NCBI RefSeq assembly: GCF_017876625.1
Contig: NZ_JAGIOH010000001.1
Location: 1,550,001 to 1,614,000 of the forward strand
DNA from: Streptomyces syringium
GTDB lineage: Bacteria; Actinomycetota; Actinomycetes; Streptomycetales; Streptomycetaceae
Length of the DNA: 64,000 bases
Reading direction: 5' to 3'
Shown: in pieces, positions 1-9,734 of the stretch
Position numbering within the stretch: position 1 is the first letter of the stretch
Layout: each line of letters begins with the position of its first letter
The notes under the pieces: generated by a model
Told to the model about the DNA's origin: nothing
What the model saw: the letters and a program-made list of their open reading frames with translations, nothing else
Database searches by the model: none
Translations under genes and position numbers: made by a program

Positions 1-835
1 GGGCCGCGAGGGCCGCCTCGCCCGCCGCGCGCATAGCGGCCAGCGGGGCGGTGGGGCACCCGGTCATCTGCTCGACCTGCAGCACCGCCTGGTGGACGAG
101 CAGGTCCAGGCCGCCGAGGATCGCGCCGCCGCGGTCCGCCCAGGCGGCCGCCAGCGGGGTCGGCCACGGCTCGTAGAGCACGTCGAAGAGCGTGCCGGGG
201 TGCTCCGGGACCTCGGCCGCGAGGCCGTCCGTGGCCCCGGCCGGGGTGGTCGCGACGACCAGCGGCGCACCGAGGCCCTCGGCCGCGCGGCTCCAGTCGG
301 CGGTGCGGACGTCGACACCGAGCCGCTCGCCCCAGTGCCGCATCTCGGCGGCGCGCTCGGCGCTGCGGACGTAGGCGGTGACCTCGCCGGTGCAGATCCG
401 GGCGAGGGCGGCGAGGGCGGAGGAGGCCGTGGCCCCGGCGCCGAGCACGGTGGCGGAGGCCACCTTCTCGACGCCGCGCTCGCGCAGCGCCGCCGCGATG
501 CCGGGGATGTCGGTGTTGTCGCCCAGGCGGCGGCCGTCGCCGGTGAGGACGACGGTGTTGACGGCCCCGACGGACTCGGCCGTGGCGCTGATGCCGTCCA
601 GCAGCGGGATGACCGCCCGCTTGAGCGGCATGGTCAGGGAGAGCCCCGCCCAGGTGCCGTCGAGTCCGTCCAGGAAGCCGGGCAGCGCGGCCTCGTCGAC
701 CTCGAAGCGGTCGTAGGTCCACTCCCCCAGGCCCAGGTCCGCGTACGCGGCCCGGTGCAGGACCGGGGAGAGCGAGTGGGCGATCGGCGAACCGAGCACC
801 GCCGCCCGGCGGCGGTGCTCCCTCGGGTCACTCAT
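1..835 (-). CDS. aroE: Shikimate dehydrogenase, C-terminus cut by window edge
   Basis: NADP-dependent reduction of 3-dehydroshikimate to shikimate in aromatic amino acid synthesis. About 278 residues are visible with no stop before the window edge, so only a short tail is missing. Visible family motifs are HSLSP (substrate pocket), LTMPLK with the catalytic Lys, GDNTD, a Rossmann loop GAGATAS, DVLYEPWPTPL, and a C-terminal GLDLLVHQA. The ATG overlaps the mltG stop by four bases (ATGA), so the two are translationally coupled at the end of the alaS-ruvX-mltG unit. The Rossmann loop departs slightly from the usual GAGGxxRA form. Family is clear. Confidence 0.92.
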   Translation of the reverse strand, partial: MSDPREHRRRAAVLGSPIAHSLSPVLHRAAYADLGLGEWTYDRFEVDEAALPGFLDGLDGTWAGLSLTMPLKRAVIPLLDGISATAESVGAVNTVVLTGDGRRLGDNTDIPGIAAALRERGVEKVASATVLGAGATASSALAALARICTGEVTAYVRSAERAAEMRHWGERLGVDVRTADWSRAAEGLGAPLVVATTPAGATDGLAAEVPEHPGTLFDVLYEPWPTPLAAAWADRGGAILGGLDLLVHQAVLQVEQMTGCPTAPLAAMRAAGEAALAA

Positions 836-2532
836 CCCTGCTTCTTCGCCTTCTGGCTTTCGTTGAACTCGTCCACGAGCTTCTGGTGTTCCTTGAGGTT
901 CTTGGTGAACCGCGTCTTCCCGTCGATGGAGACGAAGTAGTACCAGTCACCGGCCTCGGGGTCCATCGCGGCCTTGAGCGCCTCGGCCCCGGGGTTGCCG
1001 ATGGGACCGGGTGTCAGACCCCGGTAGAAGTACGTGTTGTACGGGTCGTCGAAGGACCGGAGCTGCTTGGGGCTGAGGTCCAGCTTGCTCTGGTTCTTCA
1101 GGTAGTTGTACGTCGAGTCGAATTCCAGCTTGCCGTTCGTCTCGATGTTGGTCGGCTTGAGGCGGTTGTATATGACGCGCGCCATCTTGCGGAAGTCGTC
1201 GTGCGTCATGCCCTCCGCGTTGACCATGCTCGCCACGGTGATGAGCTGGAGCGGGGACTTCAGGCCCAGTTCCTTGGCCTTGCCCTCCAGGTCTTCCTTG
1301 GCGTAGTTCTCCTTGGCCCGCGCGACCATCTGCTTGAGGATGGCCTCCGGCTTGGTGCCCTTGGCCGCGCTGTACTGCGACGGGTAGAGGAAGCCCTCCA
1401 GCGGGTCCTTGATCTTGGGGTCGCTGTTGGCCCACTCGGGCAGCCCGAGGTTCTTCACCTGGCTGGTGGCGACGTCCTTGGTCGTGCCCTGCTTCAGACC
1501 GAGCTTCTGGTCGATCGCGGCATAGATCTGGACGGCCCGGCGTCCCTCACCGATGGTGAGGAAGTTTCCGGTGTGGGTCATCATCGCGACGGCCGCCGAA
1601 CCCGACATCTCCTTGCGGAGGGTGTAGGTGCCCGGCTGGATGGCCACGCCCTTGCCGGCGGCCGCGGTGAAGGCGCCGACGCTCTTGACCACGCCCGCCT
1701 TCTCCAGGACCTGGCCCATCCCGGTCAGGGTCGAACCCTTGGGGATCTCGACCTGGACCTCGCCGCTGCCCTCGCCCGAGTAGTCGGGCGCGGCACCGAA
1801 GTGGGTCTGCCAGTAGTCGTAGGCGAGGTAGCCGCCACCGCCCACGACGCCGACGAGCACGACGGCGACGAGCAGGCAGGCCGTGCCGCTGCGGCGCTTG
1901 TTCTTGCCCTTGGCGTTGCCTTTGGACTTGCCCTTGCCGCGGCGGTCGCGACGGCTCTCCTCGCGGGAGTCGTCCGTGCCGTCGGGATCGTCGGGGTCGT
2001 CGGCACCGGTGAAGAAGGGGTGCTTCTCCTCTTCCGGCTCGGGCCCCGGCTCCGGGTGCCACTGCTCGTGCTGCCCGGTGTCGTGCGCCTGCTGCGGCAC
2101 GCCGGGACGCGGCTGCTGGTGCTGCCCCGTGTGATGGGGCTGCTCGTGCTGCCCCGTCTGGTGCGGCTGCTGATGCTGGCCGGTCTGATGGGGCTGCTGG
2201 TGCTGGCCGGTGTGCTGCTCCGGCTGCTGGTGCTGCCCCGTCTGATGCGGCTGCTGGTGCTGGCCGGTGTGGTGCTCCTGCTGCTGCGGGTAGCCGTCAG
2301 GGCCGTAGTAGTCCTGGCGGCCGTACTGCTCCGCCGGGTTCGCGCCGTACTGACCCCCCGCGCTCTGCGAGGGGTCCCAGCCGTACTGCTGCTCCGCGTA
2401 CTGCTGCTGCTCGGGGTACTGCTGACCGTACGGAGGCTGCGGATACTGCTGCCCGTTGTATCCCTGGTCCCCGTACAGAGGGTCCTCGGGATGCCACGGT
2501 TGGGAGCCGGAGCCCCGGCCATACTCAGTCAT
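832..2532 (-). CDS. mltG: Endolytic murein transglycosylase MltG (YceG family)
   Basis: Predicted membrane-anchored lytic transglycosylase that cleaves nascent glycan strands and so sets peptidoglycan chain length. The start MTEYGRG (ATG at 2532) is preferred to an in-frame ATG 99 bases upstream, whose extra residues are Arg/Ser-rich and unlike the family. It has 566 residues: a Gln/His/Pro-rich cytoplasmic arm with tandem TGQHQQPHQ-like repeats (about residues 75-155), an acidic then basic stretch, one transmembrane helix (about 214-240), and the YceG domain. The presumed catalytic Glu is in VNAEG. The C-terminal signature LTPGPIGNPG and the WYYFVS strand are present. Streptomyces members usually carry such a long cytoplasmic arm, but repeat number probably varies. 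Confidence 0.93.
   Translation of the reverse strand: MTEYGRGSGSQPWHPEDPLYGDQGYNGQQYPQPPYGQQYPEQQQYAEQQYGWDPSQSAGGQYGANPAEQYGRQDYYGPDGYPQQQEHHTGQHQQPHQTGQHQQPEQHTGQHQQPHQTGQHQQPHQTGQHEQPHHTGQHQQPRPGVPQQAHDTGQHEQWHPEPGPEPEEEKHPFFTGADDPDDPDGTDDSREESRRDRRGKGKSKGNAKGKNKRRSGTACLLVAVVLVGVVGGGGYLAYDYWQTHFGAAPDYSGEGSGEVQVEIPKGSTLTGMGQVLEKAGVVKSVGAFTAAAGKGVAIQPGTYTLRKEMSGSAAVAMMTHTGNFLTIGEGRRAVQIYAAIDQKLGLKQGTTKDVATSQVKNLGLPEWANSDPKIKDPLEGFLYPSQYSAAKGTKPEAILKQMVARAKENYAKEDLEGKAKELGLKSPLQLITVASMVNAEGMTHDDFRKMARVIYNRLKPTNIETNGKLEFDSTYNYLKNQSKLDLSPKQLRSFDDPYNTYFYRGLTPGPIGNPGAEALKAAMDPEAGDWYYFVSIDGKTRFTKNLKEHQKLVDEFNESQKAKKQG
2060..2310 (-). repeat. Tandem repeats encoding Gln/His-rich TGQHQQPHQ units in mltG
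   Basis: The minus strand encodes a run of imperfect nonapeptide units of the type TGQHQQPHQ, broken by variants containing PEQH, EQPHH and RPGVPQQ. The DNA repeats imperfectly with a period near 27-30 bases. The tract lies in the cytoplasmic arm before the membrane helix. Confidence 0.8.
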
Positions 2533-2658
2533 CGATCCCCTAGAGCCGCACAGCGGCAGCCGGTGAGCGCTCCGTGGAGTGCACGTTCGATGCGTCCGGT
2601 CCTGTACGGAAGACGTTCGAACGGCTGCCATGTCGCGCGGAACGTTACCGTATCGCGA

Positions 2659-3123
2659 TCAGATGACCACTTCTACGGATTCACCCGGAGGACGACCGGA
2701 GATCTTCTCGATCTCCAGAGCGTTCTGCAGAATGATCACAGCCGCGGCCTGGTCGACGACGGAGCGGCCCTTCTTGGAGCTGACCCCGGAGGCCCGCAGA
2801 CCCTGCGTGGCCGTGACCGTCGTCATCCGCTCGTCGACCAGTCTGACCGGCACGGGAGCGATGCGCCGGGCCATCTCCTTGGCGAAGGTCCGCACCTTGG
2901 CCGCCGCCGGGCCTTCCCGTCCGCTCAGCGAGCGGGGCAGGCCGACCACGACCTCGACGGGTTCGTACTCCTCGACAATCGCCGCCAGCCGCTTGTGGGC
3001 TGACGGGATGTCACGTCCGGGGACGGTCTCGACCGGGGTGGCGAGGACCCCGTCGGGGTCGCACGAGGCGACCCCGATCCGGGCGTCCCCGACGTCGACG
3101 GCGATCCGCCTGCCGCGTCGCAC
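2659..3123 (-). CDS. ruvX: YqgF/RuvX-family RNase H-fold nuclease
   Basis: A 154-residue YqgF/RuvX protein, called a putative Holliday junction resolvase and linked in other bacteria to 16S rRNA 5' processing. The GTG start at 3123 opens three bases after the alaS stop. RNase H-fold motifs are VDVGDARIG near the N-terminus, VVGLPRSLSG, VDERMTT and a C-terminal VDQAAAVIILQ with the last acidic residue. It lies between alaS and mltG, the usual actinobacterial order, with about 126 bases to the mltG start. The molecular role in Streptomyces is inferred from the family. Confidence 0.9.
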   Translation of the reverse strand: MRRGRRIAVDVGDARIGVASCDPDGVLATPVETVPGRDIPSAHKRLAAIVEEYEPVEVVVGLPRSLSGREGPAAAKVRTFAKEMARRIAPVPVRLVDERMTTVTATQGLRASGVSSKKGRSVVDQAAAVIILQNALEIEKISGRPPGESVEVVI

Positions 3124-3125
3124 GA

Positions 3126-5795
3126 TCAGGCCGCCTCGGCGACGAGGCGCTCGACGGCGGCCATGGCCTCGTCGAGAGCGTCGGCGTTCTGGCCGCCGCC
3201 CTGGGCGACGTCCGGCTTGCCGCCGCCTCCGCCACCGAGCGTCTTGGCGGCCGTACGCACCAGGTCACCGGCCTTGAGCCCACGCTCGCGCGCGGCCTCG
3301 TTGGTGGCGATCACGGTCAGCGGGCGACCGTTGACCACGGTGAACAGCGCGACGACGGCGGCGCGGCCGCCCTGGATCCGGCCCCGGACGTCGAGGACGA
3401 GCTTGCGCAGGTCGTCGGCGCCCGTGCCGTCCGGCACCCGGCCGACGGCCAGCGCCACGCCCCGGACGTCCTTGGCACCCTCGGCGAGACCGGCGGCGGC
3501 CTGGAGCACCTTCTCGGCGCGGAACCGCTCGATCTCCTTCTCGGCGTCCTTCAGCTTGGCGAGCATCCCGGAGATCTTCTCCGGCAGCTCCTCCGGACGG
3601 CCCTTGACCAGGTCCGTCAGCTGGGAGACGACCGTGTGCTCACGGGCGAGGAAGTTGTAGGCGTCCACGCCGACGAGGGCCTCGACACGGCGCACACCGG
3701 AGCCGATGGAGGACTCGCCGAGCAGCTTCACCAGACCGAGCTGGGCGGTGTTGTGCACGTGCGTGCCGCCGCACAGCTCCTTGGAGAAGTCACCGATGGT
3801 CACGACGCGCACCCGGTCGCCGTACTTCTCGCCGAACTCGGCGATGGCGCCCTGCTTCTTGGCGTCCTCCATGCTCATGACCTCGGCGTGCACATCGAGC
3901 TCACGGGAGAGGACCTCGTTGATCCGCTGCTCCACGTCCGTGAGGACGGTGCCCGGCACGGCGGCCGGGGAGCCGAAGTCGAAGCGGAAGCGGCCGGGCG
4001 AGTTCTCCGAACCGGCCTGGGCGGCCGTCGGGCCGAGGGCGTCGCGCAGCGCCTGGTGGGTGAGGTGGGTGGCGCTGTGGGCGCGGGCGATGGCCCGGCG
4101 GCGGCGCACATCGATCTGGGCGTACACGGACGCGCCGACCGTGACCTCGCCGACCTGGACGACGCCCTTGTGGACGCTGACGCCGGGCACCGGCTGCTGG
4201 ACGTCGCGGATCTCCACGACGGCACCGGTGTCGAGCCGGATCCGGCCCTGGTCGGCGAGCTGGCCGCCGCCCTCGGCGTAGAAGGGGGTGCGGTCGAGGA
4301 CGACCTCGACCTCGTCACCCTCCTGGGCGGCCGGCGACGGCACGCCGTCGACCAGCAGACCGACGACGGTGGACTCGCCCTCGGTGTCGGTGTAGCCGGT
4401 GAAGACGGTGGAGCCGGCGGTGTCGGCGACCGCGCGGTAGGCGGAGACGTCGGCGTGGCCGGTCTTCTTGGCCTTGGCGTCGGCCTTGGCCCGCTCCCGC
4501 TGCTCCTTCATCAGGCGGCGGAAGCCGTCCTCGTCCACGGACAGCCCCTGCTCGGCGGCCATCTCCAGGGTGAGGTCGATGGGGAAGCCCCACGTGTCGT
4601 GCAGCAGGAACGCCTTGTCGCCGGCGAGGACCGTGCCGCCGGCGGCCTTGGTCTCGGTGACGGCGGAGTCGAGGATGTTGGTGCCGCCCTTGAGGGCCTT
4701 GAGGAACGCGGCCTCCTCGGCGAGGGCGACGGTCTCGATGCGCTTGCGGTCGGTGAGGAGCTCCGGGTACTGCTCGCCCATCGTCTTGAGCACGACGTCG
4801 ACCAGCTCGGCGACGACCGGGCCGGTGGCGCCGAGCAGGCGCATGTTGCGGACGGCGCGGCGCATGATGCGGCGCAGGACGTAGCCACGGCCCTCGTTGC
4901 CGGGGGTGACGCCGTCGCCGATGAGCATGACGGAGGTGCGCATGTGGTCGGCGACCACGCGCAGCGACACATCGGTGCCGTGGGCGGCGCCGTAGCGGAC
5001 ACCGGTCAGCTCGGTGGCCTTGTCCATGACGACGCGCAGGGTGTCGGTCTCGTACATGTTCTGCACGCCCTGCAGGATCATCGCCAGGCGCTCGAGGCCG
5101 AGACCGGTGTCGATGTTCTGGCTGGGCAGGTCGCCGAGGATCGGGAAGTTCTCCTTGTCCTCGCCGGCGCCGCGCTCGTACTGCATGAAGACCAGGTTCC
5201 AGATCTCCACGTACCGCTCGTCGTTGACGGCCGGGCCGCCCTCGACGCCGAACTCGGGGCCGCGGTCGTAGTTGATCTCGGAGCAGGGACCGCACGGGCC
5301 GGGGACGCCCATGGACCAGTAGTTGTCCTTCTTGCCCAGGCGCTGGATCCGCTCGGCGGGGACGCCGACGACGTCGCGCCAGATGCGCTCGGCCTCGTCG
5401 TCCTCGAGGTAGACGGTGATCCAGAGCTTCTCGGGCTCCAGGCCGTAGCCACCGTCCGCCACGGAGCTGGTGAGCAGCTCCCAGGCGTACTTGATGGCGC
5501 CTTCCTTGAAGTAGTCCCCGAAGGAGAAGTTGCCGCACATCTGGAAGAACGTGCCGTGCCGGGTGGTCTTGCCGACCTCTTCGATGTCCGGGGTACGGAC
5601 GCACTTCTGCACGCTGGTGGCGCGCGGGAAGGGCGGCTTGACCTCGCCGAGGAAGTACGGCTTGAAGGGCACCATGCCCGCGGGGACCAGTAGCAGGGTC
5701 GGGTCGTCCGCGATGAGCGACGCCGACGGCACGACGGTGTGCCCGCGCTCCTCGAAGAAGCGCAGCCAGCGGCGGCGGATTTCAGCCGACTCCAT
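3126..5795 (-). CDS. alaS: Alanyl-tRNA synthetase
   Basis: Charges tRNA-Ala with alanine and edits mischarged Ser and Gly. The 889-residue length is normal. Start [10 protein letters not shown] is preferred to the longer open frame because it overlaps the upstream stop (TGATG) and matches the family N-terminus. The class II catalytic core includes the family signatures FGDYFKEG and MCGNFSFGD. The editing domain has HSATHL and KELCGGTH, which hold zinc/editing residues. The C-terminal C-Ala region ends in a Gly-rich [15 protein letters not shown] segment, also typical. It is in an operon with two small membrane-associated genes upstream and ruvX, mltG and aroE downstream. Confidence 0.97.
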   Translation of the reverse strand: MESAEIRRRWLRFFEERGHTVVPSASLIADDPTLLLVPAGMVPFKPYFLGEVKPPFPRATSVQKCVRTPDIEEVGKTTRHGTFFQMCGNFSFGDYFKEGAIKYAWELLTSSVADGGYGLEPEKLWITVYLEDDEAERIWRDVVGVPAERIQRLGKKDNYWSMGVPGPCGPCSEINYDRGPEFGVEGGPAVNDERYVEIWNLVFMQYERGAGEDKENFPILGDLPSQNIDTGLGLERLAMILQGVQNMYETDTLRVVMDKATELTGVRYGAAHGTDVSLRVVADHMRTSVMLIGDGVTPGNEGRGYVLRRIMRRAVRNMRLLGATGPVVAELVDVVLKTMGEQYPELLTDRKRIETVALAEEAAFLKALKGGTNILDSAVTETKAAGGTVLAGDKAFLLHDTWGFPIDLTLEMAAEQGLSVDEDGFRRLMKEQRERAKADAKAKKTGHADVSAYRAVADTAGSTVFTGYTDTEGESTVVGLLVDGVPSPAAQEGDEVEVVLDRTPFYAEGGGQLADQGRIRLDTGAVVEIRDVQQPVPGVSVHKGVVQVGEVTVGASVYAQIDVRRRRAIARAHSATHLTHQALRDALGPTAAQAGSENSPGRFRFDFGSPAAVPGTVLTDVEQRINEVLSRELDVHAEVMSMEDAKKQGAIAEFGEKYGDRVRVVTIGDFSKELCGGTHVHNTAQLGLVKLLGESSIGSGVRRVEALVGVDAYNFLAREHTVVSQLTDLVKGRPEELPEKISGMLAKLKDAEKEIERFRAEKVLQAAAGLAEGAKDVRGVALAVGRVPDGTGADDLRKLVLDVRGRIQGGRAAVVALFTVVNGRPLTVIATNEAARERGLKAGDLVRTAAKTLGGGGGGKPDVAQGGGQNADALDEAMAAVERLVAEAA

Positions 5796-6121
5796 CAGTG
5801 GTCCTCTTTCCGGGTGATCGAGTTGTAGGGGTGGCGCTGGTCGAGGGCGACCAGCCGGCGCTGCTCGGGCAGCTCCCGGCGCTCGGGCTCCGCCACCGGG
5901 CCGAGACCCAGCGCGTCCTTGAGCGCCGCCTCGCGATCGGCCATGCCGTCGCGGACGTCCAGCGCGAAGAGCTTGACGCGGCGGCCGGCGATGACCGCGC
6001 GGTCCGCGGCCTGCAGGGCCAGGCTCTCCGGGGTGAGCTTGCTCAACTTGCGGTTGACCTTGGTGGTGGCCCAGACACCGGCTGCTACACCAGTCGTGAA
6101 CCAGAACGTGCGGCGAAACAT
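5795..6121 (-). CDS. DUF6167 family small protein
   Basis: A 108-residue protein starting [11 protein letters not shown], recognisable as the actinobacterial DUF6167 family found directly upstream of alaS. The N-terminal stretch of about 20 residues ([17 protein letters not shown]) is hydrophobic and may be a membrane anchor, followed by a charged, helical tail. Its TGA overlaps the alaS ATG by one base (TGATG), so it is coupled to alaS. No enzymatic motif is visible and the function is unknown. It follows the DUF948 gene with an eight-base gap, suggesting the two small proteins act together at the membrane. Confidence 0.8.
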   Translation of the reverse strand: MFRRTFWFTTGVAAGVWATTKVNRKLSKLTPESLALQAADRAVIAGRRVKLFALDVRDGMADREAALKDALGLGPVAEPERRELPEQRRLVALDQRHPYNSITRKEDH

Positions 6122-6129
6122 TTCCGGGG

Positions 6130-6570
6130 TCAACCCTTCCCACGGGTACGGCGGCTGCCGCGCCTTGCGGACGGCAGATCCTGTGCGGTCCTGCCGACGA
6201 AAACGGTGGCCTTCGGCGCGGGCTCCGCCTTGCGGCCGATCGCGCGGCGCACGCCGTAGCCGAACGCGGCGACCTTGACCAGCGGTCCGCCGAAGGCGGA
6301 GGAGACGGTCGAGGAGAGCGCCGAGGCGTTCGCCGTGACCTCCTGGACGTCCGCGGCGATCGAGTCGACGCGGGCGAGCTGGGTGTTCGCGGAGCGCACG
6401 GTCGCGGAGGCGTCGGCCAGGAGCGGCACGGCCTGCTCGCTGACCTCGGCCACCAGCTTCGTGGTCGCCTTCAGCGTCTGCGCGAGCCGGACCAGCACCA
6501 GGGCGATGAAGGACACGAGGATCGCCCAGAAGACGGCCACGAGGATCCCGGCCACCTCTCCACCGGACAC
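6130..6570 (-). CDS. DUF948 domain membrane protein
   Basis: A 146-residue protein with one N-terminal transmembrane helix (roughly residues 7-27, [19 protein letters not shown]). A long amphipathic helical region follows with heptad-like small and hydrophobic residues ([19 protein letters not shown]), typical of DUF948 proteins, and then a basic tail. It is probably the first gene of the alaS operon. The family resembles general-stress or methyl-accepting-like coiled-coil membrane proteins, but no function is established. The 203-base gap to the divergent ATPase gene at 6774 must hold the operon promoter; I could not assign its elements. Confidence 0.8.
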   Translation of the reverse strand: MSGGEVAGILVAVFWAILVSFIALVLVRLAQTLKATTKLVAEVSEQAVPLLADASATVRSANTQLARVDSIAADVQEVTANASALSSTVSSAFGGPLVKVAAFGYGVRRAIGRKAEPAPKATVFVGRTAQDLPSARRGSRRTRGKG

Positions 6571-6773
6571 GTTGCACCGCTCCTTAGCTGGTCGTCGAGC
6601 TGGTTTGTCGAGCTGTTCGCCGCCGGCCGGCGCCGGCCGTCGCCGATCGTCAAACGTCGGGTACCGACCTTATCGCGCCGGGCGTCGGGGCCCGTACCGC
6701 ATTACGGCCCTGATCGGGCGGTTCACCAGGCAGAGTTTACGGTCCGCACACCCGTCAGTACGCTCTGTGTGCC

Positions 6774-9071
6774 ATGGCACCGCTCTCCGGCTCCCCGTTC
6801 CCCGGCCCGTCGTCCGACGAGGGCGCCGCACCGGCCCGGCCGCCGGGCAATCTGCCCGCCGAGCCGAGCCGCTTCATCGGCCGTGACCGTGAACTCGCCG
6901 CCCTGACCGCGCAGTTGGGGCACTCCCGGCTGGTGACGGTCACCGGGGTGGGCGGGGTGGGCAAGACACGGCTGGCGATCCGGGCCGCTCAGGCGGTGCA
7001 GGATCGCTTCTGCGACGGGGTGTGGCTGGCCGGGCTCTCGGCGCTGAGCGACCCGGCGCTGCTGGACCACGCGGTCGCCGCGGCCCTCGGGCTCACCGAT
7101 CACACGGACCGTCCACCGCGCGCGTGTCTGCTGGAGCAGCTCGCGGACCGCCGGCTGCTGCTCGTACTGGACGGGGTCGAGCACCTCGCCCGGGAGACCG
7201 CTGCGCTCGCGCACGCGCTGCTGCGCACGGCGCCGGGGCTGAGCGTGCTGGTGGCCGCGCGGCGGCCGCTGGGCGTCGCGGGCGAGCGGGTCTTCCCGCT
7301 GTCGCCGATGGGCGGGGCCGATGCCGTCGCGCTGTTCGAGGACCGGGCCACGGCGGTCCGGCCCGGCTTTCCCGCCGGGGCGGGCGAGCTGGTCGCGGCG
7401 GCCGAGCTGTGCCGGCGTCTCGACGGCATTCCGCTGGCCCTGGAGCTGGCCGCCGGGCGGCTGGACGCCCTCTCCGCGGACCAGGTGCTGGACCGGCTGG
7501 ACGACCGGTTCCGGCTGCTGACCGGGGGCTCGCGCGGGGCGCTGCCCCGCCATCGCACGCTGCGGACGGCGATCGGCTGGAGCCATGAGCTGTGCACGCC
7601 CGCCGAGCGGCTGCTGTGGGCGCGGCTGACGGTCTTCGCGGGGCTGTTCGACCTGGAGGCGGCGGAATACGTCTGCTCGGGCCCCGAGCTGCCCGCCGAG
7701 GATCTGCTCGACGTGCTGGCCTCGCTGGTGGCGCAGTCCGTGGTGGTCCGGGAGGACGGCCCGCTGGGGCCGCGCTACCGGCTGCTGGACTCCGTGCGGG
7801 CCTACGGCGCGGACTGGCTGCGGGCCCTGGGGGACGACGAGCGGATGCTCCGGCGGCACCGCGACTGGTACATGGGCCTGGCCACGTGGTGCGAGCTCGA
7901 CTGGTTCGGGCCGCGTCAGGGCGAGGTGGCGGCCAGGGTCGAGGCCGAGCTGCCGAATCTGCGGACCGCCCTGGAGCACAGCCTGGGGGACGGCGACGAG
8001 GCGCACCTCGGTCAGTGCCTGGCGGGGACCCTGTGGTTCTGCTGGGTGGGGTGCGGGCGGCTGGCCGAGGGCCGGTACTGGCTGGAGCGGGCGCTGCGCG
8101 CGCCCGCGGGCTACCCGGAGACGCGGGCGAAGGCCCTGTGGGTGCTGGGCCATGTCGCGGTGCTCCAGGGCGACCGGGCGCGGGCGGTCGGCGCGCTCGG
8201 CGAGTGCCGGGAGCTAGCGGAGCGCACGGCTGACGAGCGGGCGGCGGCCTACGCCGAGCACCGCATGGGCTGTCTCGCGCTGGTCTCGGACGACATGCCG
8301 CGCGCCGAGGAGGTACTGCGGGCGGCGCTGGCGCGCTATGCCGAGATCGGCGAGCTGAACAGCAATGTGCTGATGGGCCGGGTGGAGCTGGCGATGGCCG
8401 TCGCCTTCCAGGGGGATCTCGCGGGTGCGGTGGCCCTCTGCGAGGAGGTGCGGGAGGTCTGCGAGGACCACGGCGAGCGCTGGACGCTGGCGTATGCGCT
8501 CTACGTCCTGGGCTTCGTGGCCTTCGGCGGCGGGGACCGGGGCCGGGCCCGGGCGCTGCTGGAGGAGTGCCTGGCCATCGATCACGCCTTCCACGATCTG
8601 GTGGGCGCGGTCCTGGCACTCGAGCTGCTGGCCCTGGTGGCACTGGAAGAAGGGGAGGAGGGGGCAGAAGGGGAGGAGGGGGCAGAGCGCGCCGCGCGGG
8701 CGGGTGACGCCGGCGCGAAGAGCGCGACGGATGAAGCCGCGGAGGAAGCCGCGGTGGAGGCGGCGGTGCTCCAGGGGGCCGCGGGGCGGTTGTGGCGCTC
8801 GGTGGGGCTGCCGCTGTTCGGCTCGCGGTTCTTCAACGCGCCGCACGTGCTGTGCGAACGGGGCGCCCGGGAGCGGCTGGGCGCGGAGCGGTACGAGGAG
8901 TACCTGCGCGAGGGCGCGCGGCTCGATCTGGACGCGGCGGTGGCGCGGGCGCTGCGGGGCGCGCACCGGGGGCGGGCGGCCGCGGTGCCGGGCCCACGAC
9001 GGCATCCGGCCCCGGAAACGCACCAGCCCGCTTCTTCCCCGGCCGCGGGGGCCGGGGAAGAAGCGGGCTGA
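6774..9071 (+). CDS. STAND-type NB-ARC/TPR ATPase (AfsR/LuxR-like architecture without DNA-binding domain)
   Basis: A 765-residue predicted signal-transduction ATPase. After a Pro-rich head comes FIGRDRELAAL, then Walker A GVGGVGKTRLA, Walker B LLLVLDGVEHL, GIPLALELAAGRL and a winged-helix-like segment, the layout of the ATPase part of AfsR-type and LAL regulators. The C-terminal half is helical and TPR-like. An acidic low-complexity patch of EEGEEGAE repeats lies near residues 625-660. No SARP or LuxR helix-turn-helix is visible at either end, so a partner or a non-transcriptional role is likely. The last 16 or so codons lie inside a long terminator-like palindrome, so the C-terminal tail may be an accident of that hairpin. 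Confidence 0.8.
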   Translation: MAPLSGSPFPGPSSDEGAAPARPPGNLPAEPSRFIGRDRELAALTAQLGHSRLVTVTGVGGVGKTRLAIRAAQAVQDRFCDGVWLAGLSALSDPALLDHAVAAALGLTDHTDRPPRACLLEQLADRRLLLVLDGVEHLARETAALAHALLRTAPGLSVLVAARRPLGVAGERVFPLSPMGGADAVALFEDRATAVRPGFPAGAGELVAAAELCRRLDGIPLALELAAGRLDALSADQVLDRLDDRFRLLTGGSRGALPRHRTLRTAIGWSHELCTPAERLLWARLTVFAGLFDLEAAEYVCSGPELPAEDLLDVLASLVAQSVVVREDGPLGPRYRLLDSVRAYGADWLRALGDDERMLRRHRDWYMGLATWCELDWFGPRQGEVAARVEAELPNLRTALEHSLGDGDEAHLGQCLAGTLWFCWVGCGRLAEGRYWLERALRAPAGYPETRAKALWVLGHVAVLQGDRARAVGALGECRELAERTADERAAAYAEHRMGCLALVSDDMPRAEEVLRAALARYAEIGELNSNVLMGRVELAMAVAFQGDLAGAVALCEEVREVCEDHGERWTLAYALYVLGFVAFGGGDRGRARALLEECLAIDHAFHDLVGAVLALELLALVALEEGEEGAEGEEGAERAARAGDAGAKSATDEAAEEAAVEAAVLQGAAGRLWRSVGLPLFGSRFFNAPHVLCERGARERLGAERYEEYLREGARLDLDAAVARALRGAHRGRAAAVPGPRRHPAPETHQPASSPAAGAGEEAG
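9024..9070. terminator. 21-bp perfect inverted repeat, probable bidirectional terminator
   Basis: Arms at 9024-9044 and 9050-9070 are perfectly complementary with a 5-base loop (gcggg). It lies between the convergent ATPase gene and rpsD, but inside the last codons of the ATPase frame, ending one base before its TGA. It is probably the main rpsD terminator and also acts on the plus strand. Confidence 0.8.
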
Positions 9072-9096
9072 GCGAAAGGTGAGTGAGACGTCCGGA

Positions 9097-9711
9097 TCAG
9101 CGGGCGTAGTACTCGACGACGAGCTGCTCGTCGCAGATCACGGGGATCTCCTTGCGGTTCGGCTCACGGTCCAGGCGGAAGGCCAGCGCCGGCAGGTTGA
9201 CCTGCAGGTAGCGCGGGGTCTCACCGTCGGTGTCGTAGCCACCGGCCATGGCGACCTGGAAGGGGTGCTTGGCGCGGCTGCGCTCGCGGACCATCACGAC
9301 GTCGTCGGGACGGACGCGGAAGGACGGCTTGTCGACCTTGCCACCGTTGACCTCGATGTGGCCGTGGACGACCATCTGGCGGGCCTGGTAAATGGTGCGG
9401 GCGATGCCCGAACGCAGGACCAGCGCGTCGAGGCGGCGCTCGAGCTCGATGACCAGGGCCTCGCCCGTCTTGCCTTCGGCCTTCTTGGCGCGGTCGTAGG
9501 CGCGGGCCATCTGGCGCTCGCTGATGTCGTACTGGGCGCGCAGACGCTGCTTCTCGAGCAGACGGACCTTGTAGTCCGAGTTCTGCTTGCGGCCACGGCC
9601 GTGCTCGCCCGGCGGGTAGGGGCGGGCCTCGAAGTACTTGACGGCCTTCGGCGTCAGCGCGATGCCGAGCGCACGAGACTTCTTGACCTTGGGACGCGAC
9701 TGGTTAGGCAC
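9097..9711 (-). CDS. rpsD: 30S ribosomal protein S4
   Basis: Primary 16S rRNA-binding protein of the small subunit. 204 residues, GTG start preceded by CTGGAGAAC. The N-terminal segment [16 protein letters not shown] and the S4 RNA-binding domain ([15 protein letters not shown], then [18 protein letters not shown]) are plain. The first Cys zinc knuckle found in some S4 proteins is absent, so this is the zinc-independent type. It stands alone as a monocistronic gene rather than in the alpha operon, as is usual in Streptomyces. Its 5' region overlaps the iron-box-like operator of the divergent DUF2470 gene. Confidence 0.97.
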   Translation of the reverse strand: MPNQSRPKVKKSRALGIALTPKAVKYFEARPYPPGEHGRGRKQNSDYKVRLLEKQRLRAQYDISERQMARAYDRAKKAEGKTGEALVIELERRLDALVLRSGIARTIYQARQMVVHGHIEVNGGKVDKPSFRVRPDDVVMVRERSRAKHPFQVAMAGGYDTDGETPRYLQVNLPALAFRLDREPNRKEIPVICDEQLVVEYYAR

Positions 9712-9734
9712 GTTCTCCAGACCTCCGTTGTAGG

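Noticed and set aside
3636..5693. Plus-strand open frame of 685 residues
   Set aside because: Antisense to alaS, which has full family motifs on the minus strand.
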